The position numbers were made by a program, and so were the translations under genes. DNA of 64,000 nt from JAMXLO01 sp963819855 (GTDB lineage Bacteria; Pseudomonadota; Alphaproteobacteria; Acetobacterales; Acetobacteraceae): positions 1 through 64,000 of the forward strand of contig CAWFYC010000031.1 in NCBI GenBank assembly GCA_963819855.1, in the 5' to 3' direction. Positions 1 through 7,548 of this stretch are shown piece by piece. Under the pieces are notes generated by a model. The model had not been told where the DNA came from. It did not search any database and saw only the letters and a program-made list of their open reading frames with translations. The stretch's first letter is position 1. Every line of letters starts with the position of its first letter.

Positions 1-4
1 GCAT
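1..4 (-). CDS. Start of a gene running off the left edge
   Basis: Only the first codon lies in the window. On the minus strand an ATG at 4-2 is preceded by a strong Shine-Dalgarno GAGGAG at 16-11 with a 6-base spacer, so a gene almost certainly starts here and runs leftward. It would be the next gene downstream of the thiamine-phosphate-synthase-like gene on the same strand. The product cannot be told from one codon. Confidence 0.5.
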
Positions 5-150
5 GCAATCCTCCTCGTTTCCCCGGACGTGCCGGCTCGCTATGCAAAGGTCGCGGTGCCACGCTGGGCAGGGTCATACCTGACGCAGAGTATGTTCAGG
101 ACTTCGCGATGCCTGCAATAAGCGATGGCGGCCAAGGATGGCATTTGCGA

Positions 151-175
151 AACACTGTGGCGGCGGCGCCACAGT
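151..175 (-). terminator. GC hairpin followed by a short T run
   Basis: ACTGTGGCG at 154-162 pairs perfectly with CGCCACAGT at 167-175 around a 4-base loop. Read on the minus strand the stem is followed by GTTT. It begins six bases past the stop codon of the minus-strand gene ending at 181, the position expected of an intrinsic terminator, although the T run is short. Confidence 0.5.
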
Positions 176-180
176 CAGTC

Positions 181-765
181 TCAGGCCAGCGCGCCGATCG
201 CCCCGATCGCACGGCAGTGGCGTGTCGGCAATCGCCGCAGCGAGCCGGCATCGATCCCGCCCAGCGCCGCCACGGGCACGCCAGCGCAACGGGCGAGCCG
301 TGCCCAACGCAGCGGACCAATTGCCCTGGCTCCGGGATGACTCGCGGTGGCGAACACCGGCGAGAGGAATGCCAGATTGGCGCCCGCCCGCCGCGCCCTG
401 GCGAGCTCGGCCGCATTGTGGGCCGAGCTGGTGACCATGCGACGCCTGACGCGCAACGGGCCCGGCCAATGCCCGGCACGCAAATGCACGCCGGCGTGCA
501 GTGACCTCGCCAATCGCACGTCGCCGGCTACCACCAGGGTGAGGCGGCGGGCACGGCAGATCCGCGCCAGCGCCTGCCCGAGCGCCGCGCGGTGCGGATC
601 GCCGTCGTGGCGCAGCACGATGCCCGCCAACCCCTTCGGCAGGCGAGACGCCGCAAGACGCGGATCCGGCAAGCGACGCGAATCGGTGAACAGCCACAGG
701 ACTGGCCGATCCGCACCCTGGCGTGCCGCCACGGCGTGTGCCCAGGAGAGCAGGCGTGGGTCCAT
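181..765 (-). CDS. Thiamine-phosphate synthase-like protein (ThiE/TenI fold)
   Basis: The 194-residue protein has the layout of the ThiE/TenI TIM-barrel family: an N-terminal VLWLFTDSRRLPDP strand, a central TSSAHNAAELARARRAGA segment, then LAFLSPVFATASHPG and VPVAALGGIDAGSLRRL, which match the phosphate-binding SPVF-T-SHPG and ALGGI motifs. ThiE couples HMP-pyrophosphate with thiazole phosphate to make thiamine phosphate; TenI relatives are thiazole tautomerases, and this copy cannot be separated from them by eye. The start is the Met at 765; the open frame upstream of it has no family resemblance. A hairpin terminator follows the stop. Confidence 0.75.
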   Translation of the reverse strand: MDPRLLSWAHAVAARQGADRPVLWLFTDSRRLPDPRLAASRLPKGLAGIVLRHDGDPHRAALGQALARICRARRLTLVVAGDVRLARSLHAGVHLRAGHWPGPLRVRRRMVTSSAHNAAELARARRAGANLAFLSPVFATASHPGARAIGPLRWARLARCAGVPVAALGGIDAGSLRRLPTRHCRAIGAIGALA

Positions 766-932
766 GGTCGCCTGGCGTCCTCTACGATTCGCCACGAAAT
801 ACCTGCTTCGATCGTAGCTGCGCGTGGCAGCTTCGTCGTCATGCCGGCAATGCCTACTTCGTTCGGTTCTCGGCGAACGCTTACTTCTCTGCCATTGAAC
901 AAGCCGCGCGTGCGTGCAATTGGCGGAATGCC

Positions 933-2462
933 ATGAGCCGGCGCAAGCATCAGATCGAGGCGTTCTTCCGGCAGGGGACTCAACTCCATGCAGCCGGCCG
1001 ATTTGCCGAGGCCGAGCAGGTCTATCGCCAGCTCCTTGCGGCGGTGCCTTCACATGCCGACAGCCAGCACATGTTGGGGATGCTCGCGCTGCAAGCCAAT
1101 CAGCCTGGAAGCGCGCTGGAGTGGATCGATCGGGCGATCACGGCACGACCGGCCAACGCAATCTACCAAGTCAACCGCGCCAGCGCGCTGCTCGCGATCG
1201 GCGAGACGGCGGCAGCGGAGGCGGCGTGCCGCGAGGCACTGAAGCTGAAGCGGAACTCCGCCGAGGCGTGCCAGGTGCTGGGACACGCGTTGTGTGATCT
1301 CGGCCGGCCGGAGGAGGCAATCGCCGCCTATCGGGACGCGATGCGGTACAACGCCGCGCTGCCCGATCTGCCCGGTCACCTCGGCCTCGCGCTGCGGCAG
1401 GCTGGCCGGCAGGAAGAAGCGGCGGCGGCGCTGCGCCAGGCGGTGGCCCGCGCACCACAGGACATGCAGGCACTGGGAAACCTGGCGGGCGTGCTGAAGG
1501 AACTGGCCCACCTGGACGAAGCCGAGTCGCTGTACCGCGAAGCATTGAGCCGGCAGCCGGACGATCCCGCCCAGCACTACAACCTGAGCCTGGCGCTGTT
1601 GCTCGCCGGCCGGTTCGCCGAGGGCTGGGGCGAATACGAGTGGCGCTTCCGGGCCGGCGCCGCGCGCATGCCCGACTGCGCGCAGCCGCGCTGGGAGGGC
1701 GAGCCGCTCGCCGGGCGCACGCTGCTGATCCGAAGCGAACAAGGGCTCGGCGACGCCATCCAGTTCTGCCGCTATGCCCCGCTGGTGACCGGCGGACACG
1801 TGATCCTCGAGGTGCATCGGCCGCTCTGCCGCCTGCTCGGCACGCTGCGCGGAATTCAGCGCGTGGTGCCGATCGGCGATCCGCCGCCGCCATTCGATCT
1901 CTATGTTCCGCTGCTGAGCCTGCCGCGCCTGCTCGACGAGGCGGCTACCCCGGTGCCTTATCTCGGGGCCGAACCAGACCTGGTTGCCGCATGGCGCGAC
2001 CGGCTGGGTTCGCACGGGTTCAGGATCGGTGTGGCCTGGCAGGGCAATCCGGCCAGCCTGGCGGAACACGGCCGCTCCTACCCGCTCGCGCACCTGCGAG
2101 CACTGGTCGAACGCCCGGGCGTACGGCTGATCAGCCTGCAAAAGTACCATGGGATGGAACAGCTCGCGGACGCCGGGTTTGCGATCGAGACACCGGAACT
2201 GGACACCGGGCCCGATGGCTTTGTCGATACCGCGGCGGTGATGCAGAGCCTTGACCTGATCGTCACCTCGGACACCTCGGTGGCGCACCTCGCCGGGGCG
2301 ATGGGGCGGCCGGTCTGGGTGGCGCTGCAGCACGTGCCGGACTGGCGGTGGCTGCTCGCCGGTGAGGATTGCCGCTGGTATCCGACCATGCGGCTGTTCC
2401 GCCAGACACGGCGCGGCGACTGGGACGCGGTGTTCGCCCGGATGGCGGAACAGCTCGCATGA
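933..2462 (+). CDS. TPR protein with glycosyltransferase-9-like C-terminal domain
   Basis: A 509-residue protein starting at the ATG at 933 (MSRRKHQIEAFF). Residues about 10-270 are tandem tetratricopeptide repeats, recognisable by recurring A-G-R-EEA and NLAGVLKELAHLDEAE patterns. The C-terminal half resembles the fold of heptosyltransferases and TPR O-GlcNAc-transferase-like proteins: LLIRSEQGLGDAIQFCRYAP is the first nucleotide-sugar strand and loop, and LIVTSDTSVAHLAGAMGRPV is the typical SDT-x-AHLAGAxG-PV motif. Such proteins are common in alphaproteobacteria with glycosylated surface structures, but the acceptor is unknown. The stop overlaps the next gene's start as ATGA, indicating translational coupling. 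Confidence 0.8.
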   Translation: MSRRKHQIEAFFRQGTQLHAAGRFAEAEQVYRQLLAAVPSHADSQHMLGMLALQANQPGSALEWIDRAITARPANAIYQVNRASALLAIGETAAAEAACREALKLKRNSAEACQVLGHALCDLGRPEEAIAAYRDAMRYNAALPDLPGHLGLALRQAGRQEEAAAALRQAVARAPQDMQALGNLAGVLKELAHLDEAESLYREALSRQPDDPAQHYNLSLALLLAGRFAEGWGEYEWRFRAGAARMPDCAQPRWEGEPLAGRTLLIRSEQGLGDAIQFCRYAPLVTGGHVILEVHRPLCRLLGTLRGIQRVVPIGDPPPPFDLYVPLLSLPRLLDEAATPVPYLGAEPDLVAAWRDRLGSHGFRIGVAWQGNPASLAEHGRSYPLAHLRALVERPGVRLISLQKYHGMEQLADAGFAIETPELDTGPDGFVDTAAVMQSLDLIVTSDTSVAHLAGAMGRPVWVALQHVPDWRWLLAGEDCRWYPTMRLFRQTRRGDWDAVFARMAEQLA

Positions 2463-2848
2463 CCCCGCGCGTGCCGATCTCCTGGGGCGAGCTGATCGAC
2501 AAGATCACCATCCTGGAGATCAAGGTGGAACGGCTGCGCGCGCCGGCGGGGCGAGCGAATGCCGCGCACGAACTGGCACTGCTGCGGGCGGAGCTGGTGG
2601 AGCCGCCGGCGGGCCTGGCCACGCTGCGGGAGGAACTCGCCGCGGTGAACCGTCGCCTTTGGGACATCGAGGACGACATCAGGCAGAAGGAGGCGTCGCA
2701 GGTATTCGACGCCGGGTTCGTCGCGCTGGCGCGCGCAGTCTACCACAGCAACGACGATCGCAGCCGGATCAAGCGCGCGATCAATGAACTGCTGGGATCC
2801 GGAATCATCGAGGAGAAGCAGTATGTCGGTTACCGAGCTACCGAATGA
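2459..2848 (+). CDS. DUF6165 family protein
   Basis: A 129-residue protein beginning at an ATG that overlaps the preceding stop (ATGA). It starts with VPISWGELIDKITILEIK and continues with long charged helices (LLRAELVEP, LAAVNRRLWDIEDDIRQKEA, RIKRAINELLGS), the signature of the DUF6165 family. In known genomes the family sits beside TPR/glycosyltransferase genes, as here, and is thought to act with them; no biochemical role is established. The open frame extends upstream inside the previous gene, but the overlapping ATG is the sensible start. Confidence 0.8.
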   Translation: MTPRVPISWGELIDKITILEIKVERLRAPAGRANAAHELALLRAELVEPPAGLATLREELAAVNRRLWDIEDDIRQKEASQVFDAGFVALARAVYHSNDDRSRIKRAINELLGSGIIEEKQYVGYRATE

Positions 2849-3509
2849 CATCGCGGCGATCGCGGACAATCTGCGCCGCGTGCGGGAGCGGATCGCCGCT
2901 GCGGCGTTGAAGGCGGGGCGGCGGCCGGAGGACGTGACACTGGTCGCTGTGAGCAAGACCAAGCCGATCGAGGCGGTGCGCGCGGCACTGGCGGGCGGCC
3001 AGACAGTGTTCGGCGAGAACCGGGTGCAGGAGGCGGCGACGAAGTTTCCCCAGTTGCGGGCTGAACATCGGTTTCAGTTGCACATCATCGGCGGGCTGCA
3101 GACCAACAAGGCACGCGACGCGGTGCGGCTGGCCGATGTGATCGAGACGCTGGACCGGCCGCGGCTGGCCGAGGCGGTGTCGGCGGCGATGGCGAAGGAA
3201 GGCCGTGCTCCGAAACTGCTGATCGAGGTGAACACCGGCGACGAACCGCAAAAATCGGGGGTGGCACGCGCGGATGCGGATGGCTTCATCGGTGACTGCA
3301 AGGCTCGGTTCGGAGCGGGGCTCGTCGGGTTGATGTGCGTGCCGCCGCTCGACCAGGACCCTCGGCCGCACTTCGAGTGGCTCGCCGAGCGGGCGGCGCG
3401 GCACGGGCTTGGCGTGCTGTCGATGGGAATGTCGGCGGACTTCGAAGTGGCGATCGCGTGCGGCGCGACCTGGGTCAGGGTTGGTAGCGCCATTTTCGGG
3501 GATCGGTAG
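2823..3509 (+). CDS. yggS: YggS/PLPBP family PLP-homeostasis protein
   Basis: A 228-residue cytosolic protein of the YggS/PROSC family, which binds pyridoxal phosphate and buffers its level without a known catalytic activity. Diagnostic segments are TLVAVSKTKP with the PLP-binding Lys, VFGENRVQEA, HIIGGLQTNKA (usually HxIGxLQxNK), LIEVNTGDEPQKSG and the C-terminal LSMGMSADFEVAI plus WVRVGSAIFG. The ATG at 2823 lies inside the 3' end of the DUF6165 gene and has a GAGGAGAAG-type ribosome site, so the two are probably one operon. Confidence 0.93.
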   Translation: MSVTELPNDIAAIADNLRRVRERIAAAALKAGRRPEDVTLVAVSKTKPIEAVRAALAGGQTVFGENRVQEAATKFPQLRAEHRFQLHIIGGLQTNKARDAVRLADVIETLDRPRLAEAVSAAMAKEGRAPKLLIEVNTGDEPQKSGVARADADGFIGDCKARFGAGLVGLMCVPPLDQDPRPHFEWLAERAARHGLGVLSMGMSADFEVAIACGATWVRVGSAIFGDR

Positions 3510-3529
3510 CGCAGGGCGGCACATGACCT

Positions 3530-3614
3530 GATGGGTTTCGCTGCGCTCTACCCATCCTACAGCTGGCGTGCACACGTTGCCGTAGGATGGGTAGAGCGCA
3601 CAGCGAAACCCATC
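3530..3614. repeat. REP doublet (REPIN-like), copy 1
   Basis: Two 31-33 base arms in inverted orientation around a 21-base spacer. Each arm read outward from the spacer begins GTAG and then folds on itself as GATGGGT ... ACCCATC. This is the layout of REP sequences mobilised by RAYT transposases. The right arm has a 2-base insertion relative to the left. Four more copies occur at 33349, 37103, 54146 and 57598. This copy lies between convergent genes and its last bases form part of the stop codon of the gene on the minus strand. Confidence 0.85.
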
Positions 3615-4119
3615 ATGCCATATGCCGCACCACCACCTGCGCCAGCACCTCGCACCCGGCGCGATCCGCCTCGTCGAAGCGCGCCAGCACCGGGCTGTCG
3701 AGATCCAGCACACCCAGCAGCGAACCACCGGCCAGCAGTGGCACCACCAACTCGGAGCGCGACGCGGTGTCGCAGGCGATGTGGCCAGGGAACGCCTCGA
3801 CATCCGGCACCAGGATAGATCGCCGCTCCGCCGCCGCCGTTCCGCAGACACCCTTCCCCAGCGCGATACGCACGCAGGCAGGCCGGCCCTGGAACGGCCC
3901 CAGCACCAGCTCGCCGGCGCGCGCAAAGTAGAATCCGGCCCAATTCAGCTCGGGCAGCGCGTGATAGATCGCCGCCGCCGCGTTGGCCGCATTGGCGACG
4001 GGATCGGTTTCGCCGGCCAACAGCGCGTCAAGTTCACGCGTCAGCTCACGATAAAGGGACACCTTGTCCGCCTCACGCAGGACCGACGTCCACGGCGAGG
4101 GTCGGGTTGGGTCGTGCAT
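3613..4119 (-). CDS. msrC: Free methionine-(R)-sulfoxide reductase, GAF domain
   Basis: A 168-residue single GAF domain protein. LNWAGFYFA, LVLGPFQGRPAC, GKGVCGTAAAERRSILVPDV, CDTASRSELVVPL and GSLLGVLDLDS match the fRMsr family, which reduces free Met-R-sulfoxide with thioredoxin. The three family cysteines are present (PACVRI, GVCG, HIACD), so the enzyme should be active. The Met at 4119 gives the usual family length. The TGA stop sits within the adjacent REP doublet, so the last codons may have been remodelled by that repeat. Confidence 0.9.
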   Translation of the reverse strand: MHDPTRPSPWTSVLREADKVSLYRELTRELDALLAGETDPVANAANAAAAIYHALPELNWAGFYFARAGELVLGPFQGRPACVRIALGKGVCGTAAAERRSILVPDVEAFPGHIACDTASRSELVVPLLAGGSLLGVLDLDSPVLARFDEADRAGCEVLAQVVVRHMA

Positions 4120-4174
4120 CACGCGGACTCCCCGGTGGCGGCAGCGCAATGTTACCGCCATCAGGGGAGCAGTG

Positions 4175-4585
4175 TCAGTGCGTCGACGCTCGCGCCTCGG
4201 TGCCGGCACGTTGGCGCGCCGGCGCCGGGTCGACGGTGATCCGCATCGCCGTCGCCGCATCGCGGAGAATGGTCCGCAACTCACGCAGGAATGCCATACC
4301 GGTGGCGGTCCGCTGCACCAATACACTGCGGCGATCCAGCGGGTCGGTCTTGCGGCGCACCAGGTCGAATTCCGACAAGCGGTCGAGGGCCCGGGTGATC
4401 GCGGGCTTGGAGACACCGAGTTTCGCCGCCAGGCCGCGCACCGTCTGCGCCTCGGTCTCCAGATAGCAGGTCAGGAACACCCCGAGTTGCCGCGCCGACA
4501 GATCGGGGCCGTCCCGCCTGACCAGTTCGACGATCGCGGTTCGCAGAATGCCGGCCAGACCGTCGCTGACTTCGTTTGTAATCAT
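4175..4585 (-). CDS. MarR-family transcriptional regulator
   Basis: A 136-residue protein with a winged helix: LSARQLGVFLTCYLE leads into TVRGLAAKLGVSKPAITRAL (recognition helix region), then LVRRKTDPLDRRSVLVQ, the MarR wing with its conserved D-x-R-R. The start chosen is the Met at 4585, which has AGGAAAGG upstream; an upstream in-frame Met at 4624 has no ribosome site and would lie inside the palindrome described at 4611-4630. It is followed by the msrC gene on the same strand (55 bases away), so it may control sulfoxide repair, but that is inference. Confidence 0.85.
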   Translation of the reverse strand: MITNEVSDGLAGILRTAIVELVRRDGPDLSARQLGVFLTCYLETEAQTVRGLAAKLGVSKPAITRALDRLSEFDLVRRKTDPLDRRSVLVQRTATGMAFLRELRTILRDAATAMRITVDPAPARQRAGTEARASTH

Positions 4586-4610
4586 GTTCGGACCTTTCCT
4601 GATCGGAATG

Positions 4611-4630
4611 GCGGTTGTCCGCACAACCGC
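4611..4630. promoter_or_regulatory. Perfect palindrome upstream of the MarR gene, likely operator
   Basis: GCGGTTGT at 4611-4618 and ACAACCGC at 4623-4630 are exact inverse complements around a 4-base spacer. A further ACAACC half-like element follows at 4634-4639. The palindrome is centred about 35 bases upstream of the MarR start codon, the usual place for autoregulatory MarR operators, which are 16-20 bp palindromes. Confidence 0.6.
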
Positions 4631-4937
4631 GTGACAACCATCCGGGGAACCCTGTCACAAGTGATGGATTCAAGTCGCGTAACGAGTGGGTGACAGAACC
4701 AGTTACCGCTGCCTGCAATGGCGCAAAATGCGAGCCGGCCTGTCTAGTCGCGCGCCGCCAGGGGAGCAGCCCTGCAACCAGAACAGACCGGCCGACATCC
4801 TGCGCCTCCCAGCGGCAGGACCGCCACACTGCGCCGTGCGGCCTGTCGAAAGTCATGCCGCTACATTACGAAACCGTCAGGACAGCGTCTGGTGCGGGTG
4901 AAATAGTCACATTTTCGATAGCAGACGGAGCGCGCCG
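4631..4937. other. Non-coding stretch between kup 3' end and the MarR gene
   Basis: No convincing gene was seen. Open frames crossing it have no family resemblance. It should carry the MarR promoter on the minus strand. GTGAC-containing words recur (about 4632, 4653, 4691) but I could not resolve a known riboswitch or small RNA fold. Confidence 0.4.
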
Positions 4938-6830
4938 TCAGATCGCGACCCGTACCCCGAGTTCAACCACTCGATCGTAGGGAATCCGAAAGAATTCCGT
5001 CGCCGGCACTGCGTTGCGCGCCATCACCAGAAACAGCCAATGGCGCCACCAAGGCAGCTTCGGCACTGTCGCCGGCACCAGCACGTCGCGGCCGAGGAAA
5101 TAGCTTGCCTGCATCGGATCGAATGCAACGCCGGACGCGGTCAGCTCTTCGAGCGCGCGCGGAATGTTCGGGCTCTCCATGAAGCCGTAGCGCAGGATCA
5201 CGCGGTGGATGCCCGGCGCGAGCTCGGCCACCTCCGTGCGCCGTTCCGGCCCGACCTCCGGCTCGTCGACGTTCTGCACGGTGACGAACAGCACCCGGTC
5301 GTGCAGTACCTTGTTGTGCTTGAGGTTGTGCAGCAGGGCGGTCGGCACGTAGTCCGGCTGGCTGGTCAGAAACACCGCCATGCCCGGCACGCGCACAGTG
5401 CGCGACTGCGGCAGCCGCGCCAGGAACGGCGCCAGTGGCAGGCTGTCCTGCCGCCATCGCGCGAGCAACAGATCGCGCCCGCGCTTCCAGGACGTCATCA
5501 ACGCGGTCAGCGCGATGCCCAGCACCAGCGGTACCCAGCCGCCCTCCAGTACCTTCAGCGTGTTGGCGGAGAAGAACACGAGATCGATCAGGAAGAACAG
5601 ACCGAACACCGAGATCGCCGCCGCGCGTGACCAGTGGAACTGGCGGCGGAACACCACCATCGCCAGCACGCAGGTGCACAGGAACGTGCCGGTCACCGCG
5701 ATGCCGTAGGCGGATGCGAGGCTGTCCGAGGTCTTGAATACCAGCACCAGGATCAGCACACCGATCGCCAGCATGGTGTTGACCTGCGGCACGTAGATCT
5801 GACCTTCCTCGGTGTTCGAGGTGTGGCGCACCGTCATGCGCGGCAGGAAACCCAATTGCATGCATTGGCGCGTCACCGAATAGGCGCCCGAGATCACCGC
5901 CTGGCTGGCGATGATCGTCGCCACCGTGGCCAGGATCACCATCGGCAGGCGCAGCCACTCCGGCACCAGCAGAAAGAACGGGTTGCTGACCGCGGTCGGA
6001 TCGCTGATGGTAAGCGCGCCCTGGCCGAAATAGTTCAGCACCAGTGACGGCAGCACGAAGTAGGTCCAGGTCAGCCGGATCGGGTGGGCGCCGAAATGGC
6101 CCATGTCGGCATACAGCGCCTCGGCGCCGGTCACGCACAGCACCACTGCGCCCAGCACGATGAACGCCAGCCCCTTGTACTGGATGCACAGCCCTACCGC
6201 GTAGCTGGGCGAGATCGCCATCAATACAAATGGATGTTTCACGATCTCGAATATGCCGATAACACCGATCGCGACGAACCACAGCGCCATCACCGGACCG
6301 AAGATGCGGCCGACGCTGCCGGTGCCGCGCCACTGCACGGCAAACAGCAGCACGATGACCGCCACGCTGATCGGTAGCACGTATTGCTTCAGTTCGGGCG
6401 TGGAGACCTCGAGGCCCTCGACCGCCGACAGCACCGAGATCGCCGGCGTGATCACGCCGTCGCCGAAGAACAGGCAGGCGCCGGCGATGCCGACCAGGGT
6501 CAGCGCGTGCCGCATGTTGGTGCCGACCGAGACGCGCTGGGCCAGCGCCATCAGTGCCAGGATGCCGCCCTCGCCGCGATTGTCGGCGTGCATCACCAGC
6601 GTCACGTATTTCACCGTGACGATCAGCACCAGCGACCAGAAGATCAGTGACAGGATGCCCATGACTTCGGTCGGGGTGATCGGCACGCCGCCGAATAGCT
6701 GCATGCTGGCCTTGAAGGCGTAGAGCGGGCTGGTGCCGATGTCGCCGTAGACCACGCCGAGTACCGCGAGCAGCATGCCGATGGCCGGCATCGGCTTGCG
6801 CAGGCCTCCTGCCGCGGCAGCCACGGTCAT
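4938..6830 (-). CDS. kup: Kup potassium:proton symporter
   Basis: A 630-residue inner-membrane protein with about 12 hydrophobic segments in the first 450 residues and a hydrophilic C-terminal domain, the normal Kup/HAK/KT size. The N-terminal VLGVVYGDIGTSPLYAF is the family signature, followed by DNRGEGGILALMAL and FFGDGVITPAISVLSAVEGL, which are equally characteristic. Kup takes up K+ with H+ and is important at low pH in many bacteria. The Met at 6830 (MTVAAAAGGLRKP) is chosen; the longer frame begins in the divergent intergenic region shared with the HdeD-like gene. Confidence 0.95.
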   Translation of the reverse strand: MTVAAAAGGLRKPMPAIGMLLAVLGVVYGDIGTSPLYAFKASMQLFGGVPITPTEVMGILSLIFWSLVLIVTVKYVTLVMHADNRGEGGILALMALAQRVSVGTNMRHALTLVGIAGACLFFGDGVITPAISVLSAVEGLEVSTPELKQYVLPISVAVIVLLFAVQWRGTGSVGRIFGPVMALWFVAIGVIGIFEIVKHPFVLMAISPSYAVGLCIQYKGLAFIVLGAVVLCVTGAEALYADMGHFGAHPIRLTWTYFVLPSLVLNYFGQGALTISDPTAVSNPFFLLVPEWLRLPMVILATVATIIASQAVISGAYSVTRQCMQLGFLPRMTVRHTSNTEEGQIYVPQVNTMLAIGVLILVLVFKTSDSLASAYGIAVTGTFLCTCVLAMVVFRRQFHWSRAAAISVFGLFFLIDLVFFSANTLKVLEGGWVPLVLGIALTALMTSWKRGRDLLLARWRQDSLPLAPFLARLPQSRTVRVPGMAVFLTSQPDYVPTALLHNLKHNKVLHDRVLFVTVQNVDEPEVGPERRTEVAELAPGIHRVILRYGFMESPNIPRALEELTASGVAFDPMQASYFLGRDVLVPATVPKLPWWRHWLFLVMARNAVPATEFFRIPYDRVVELGVRVAI

Positions 6831-6946
6831 TGCGACGAATGCTCCGCGATCATGACCGGACGCATACGCGCCCCGCCTGGGTGAAACAAGCGTCGGCTGC
6901 CGGGCCAGGTTGCGCGGGCGGCACATTCATCGTTAACGTTCGGTCC

Positions 6947-7501
6947 ATGAGCGACCTGACAGCATCCGCCGACCATCTTCGCCCGCAAACCAGGTGGGGC
7001 TGGTTCGTCGCCCTCGGTATTGCACAGCTTGTACTGGGCGCCGTCGCCTGGTTCGACGTCGTCGCCTTCACCATCGCCGGCGTCATCTTCATCGGCGCGC
7101 TGCTGGTGGTGGCCGGCGTGTTCCAGATCGTGCACGCCTTCATGGATCGCGAGTGGGGTGCGTTCGCGCTGCATCTGTTGGTGGGCATTCTCTATGTGAT
7201 CGGCGGCTTTCTGCTGATGGACGAGCCCGTCCAGGGATCATTGATCATCACGATCCTGGTGGCGGCAGCGCTGATCGTCGGCGGCATATTGCGCATCGTC
7301 ATCGGCGTGCGGCATCGGCATATGCCGGGATGGGGGTTGCTGGTGGCGGGCGGCCTGATCAGCCTGGTGGTCGGAGTGATGCTCTATCTGTCGCTGCCGT
7401 GGTCCGGACTGTGGGTGGTCGGCACACTGATAGCCGTGGAGTTGATCATGCACGGCGTATCGTGGATCCAGTTCGGGCTGACGCTGCGCAAATCGGCGTA
7501 G
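6947..7501 (+). CDS. HdeD family (DUF308) membrane protein
   Basis: A 184-residue protein with six predicted membrane helices arranged as repeated hairpins (FVALGIAQLVLGAVAWF, TIAGVIFIGALLVVAGVF, LLVGILYVIGGFLLM and later pairs). This is the HdeD/DUF308 pattern, linked to acid resistance in E. coli. Conserved D-x-x-W-G-A between helices is present as MDREWGAFAL. The start at 6947 follows the divergent kup promoter region, so the two ion/acid-stress membrane proteins may share regulatory DNA. Confidence 0.85.
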   Translation: MSDLTASADHLRPQTRWGWFVALGIAQLVLGAVAWFDVVAFTIAGVIFIGALLVVAGVFQIVHAFMDREWGAFALHLLVGILYVIGGFLLMDEPVQGSLIITILVAAALIVGGILRIVIGVRHRHMPGWGLLVAGGLISLVVGVMLYLSLPWSGLWVVGTLIAVELIMHGVSWIQFGLTLRKSA

Positions 7502-7510
7502 CGCATTCAC

Positions 7511-7530
7511 CTCTCCCGCAAGCGGGCGAG
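7511..7530. terminator. GC hairpin between convergent genes
   Basis: CTCTCCCGC and GCGGGCGAG pair around AA with one mismatch. It lies ten bases after the HdeD-like stop and before the end of the convergent beta-propeller gene. The same hairpin word (CTCCCNC...GCGGGAGAG) recurs at about 42811, so it is probably a dispersed GC repeat serving as a bidirectional terminator. Confidence 0.45.
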
Positions 7531-7548
7531 GTCGCGCCGGGTGAGGGT

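Noticed and set aside
1050..2333. Long minus-strand open frame of 427 codons antisense to the TPR/glycosyltransferase-like gene
   Set aside because: Low-complexity, His/Arg-rich translation with no motif; it is a shadow of third-position GC bias opposite a well-supported gene.
4281..4856. 191-codon frame overlapping the MarR gene and its upstream gap
   Set aside because: No family resemblance, and its second half is the shifted frame of MarR.
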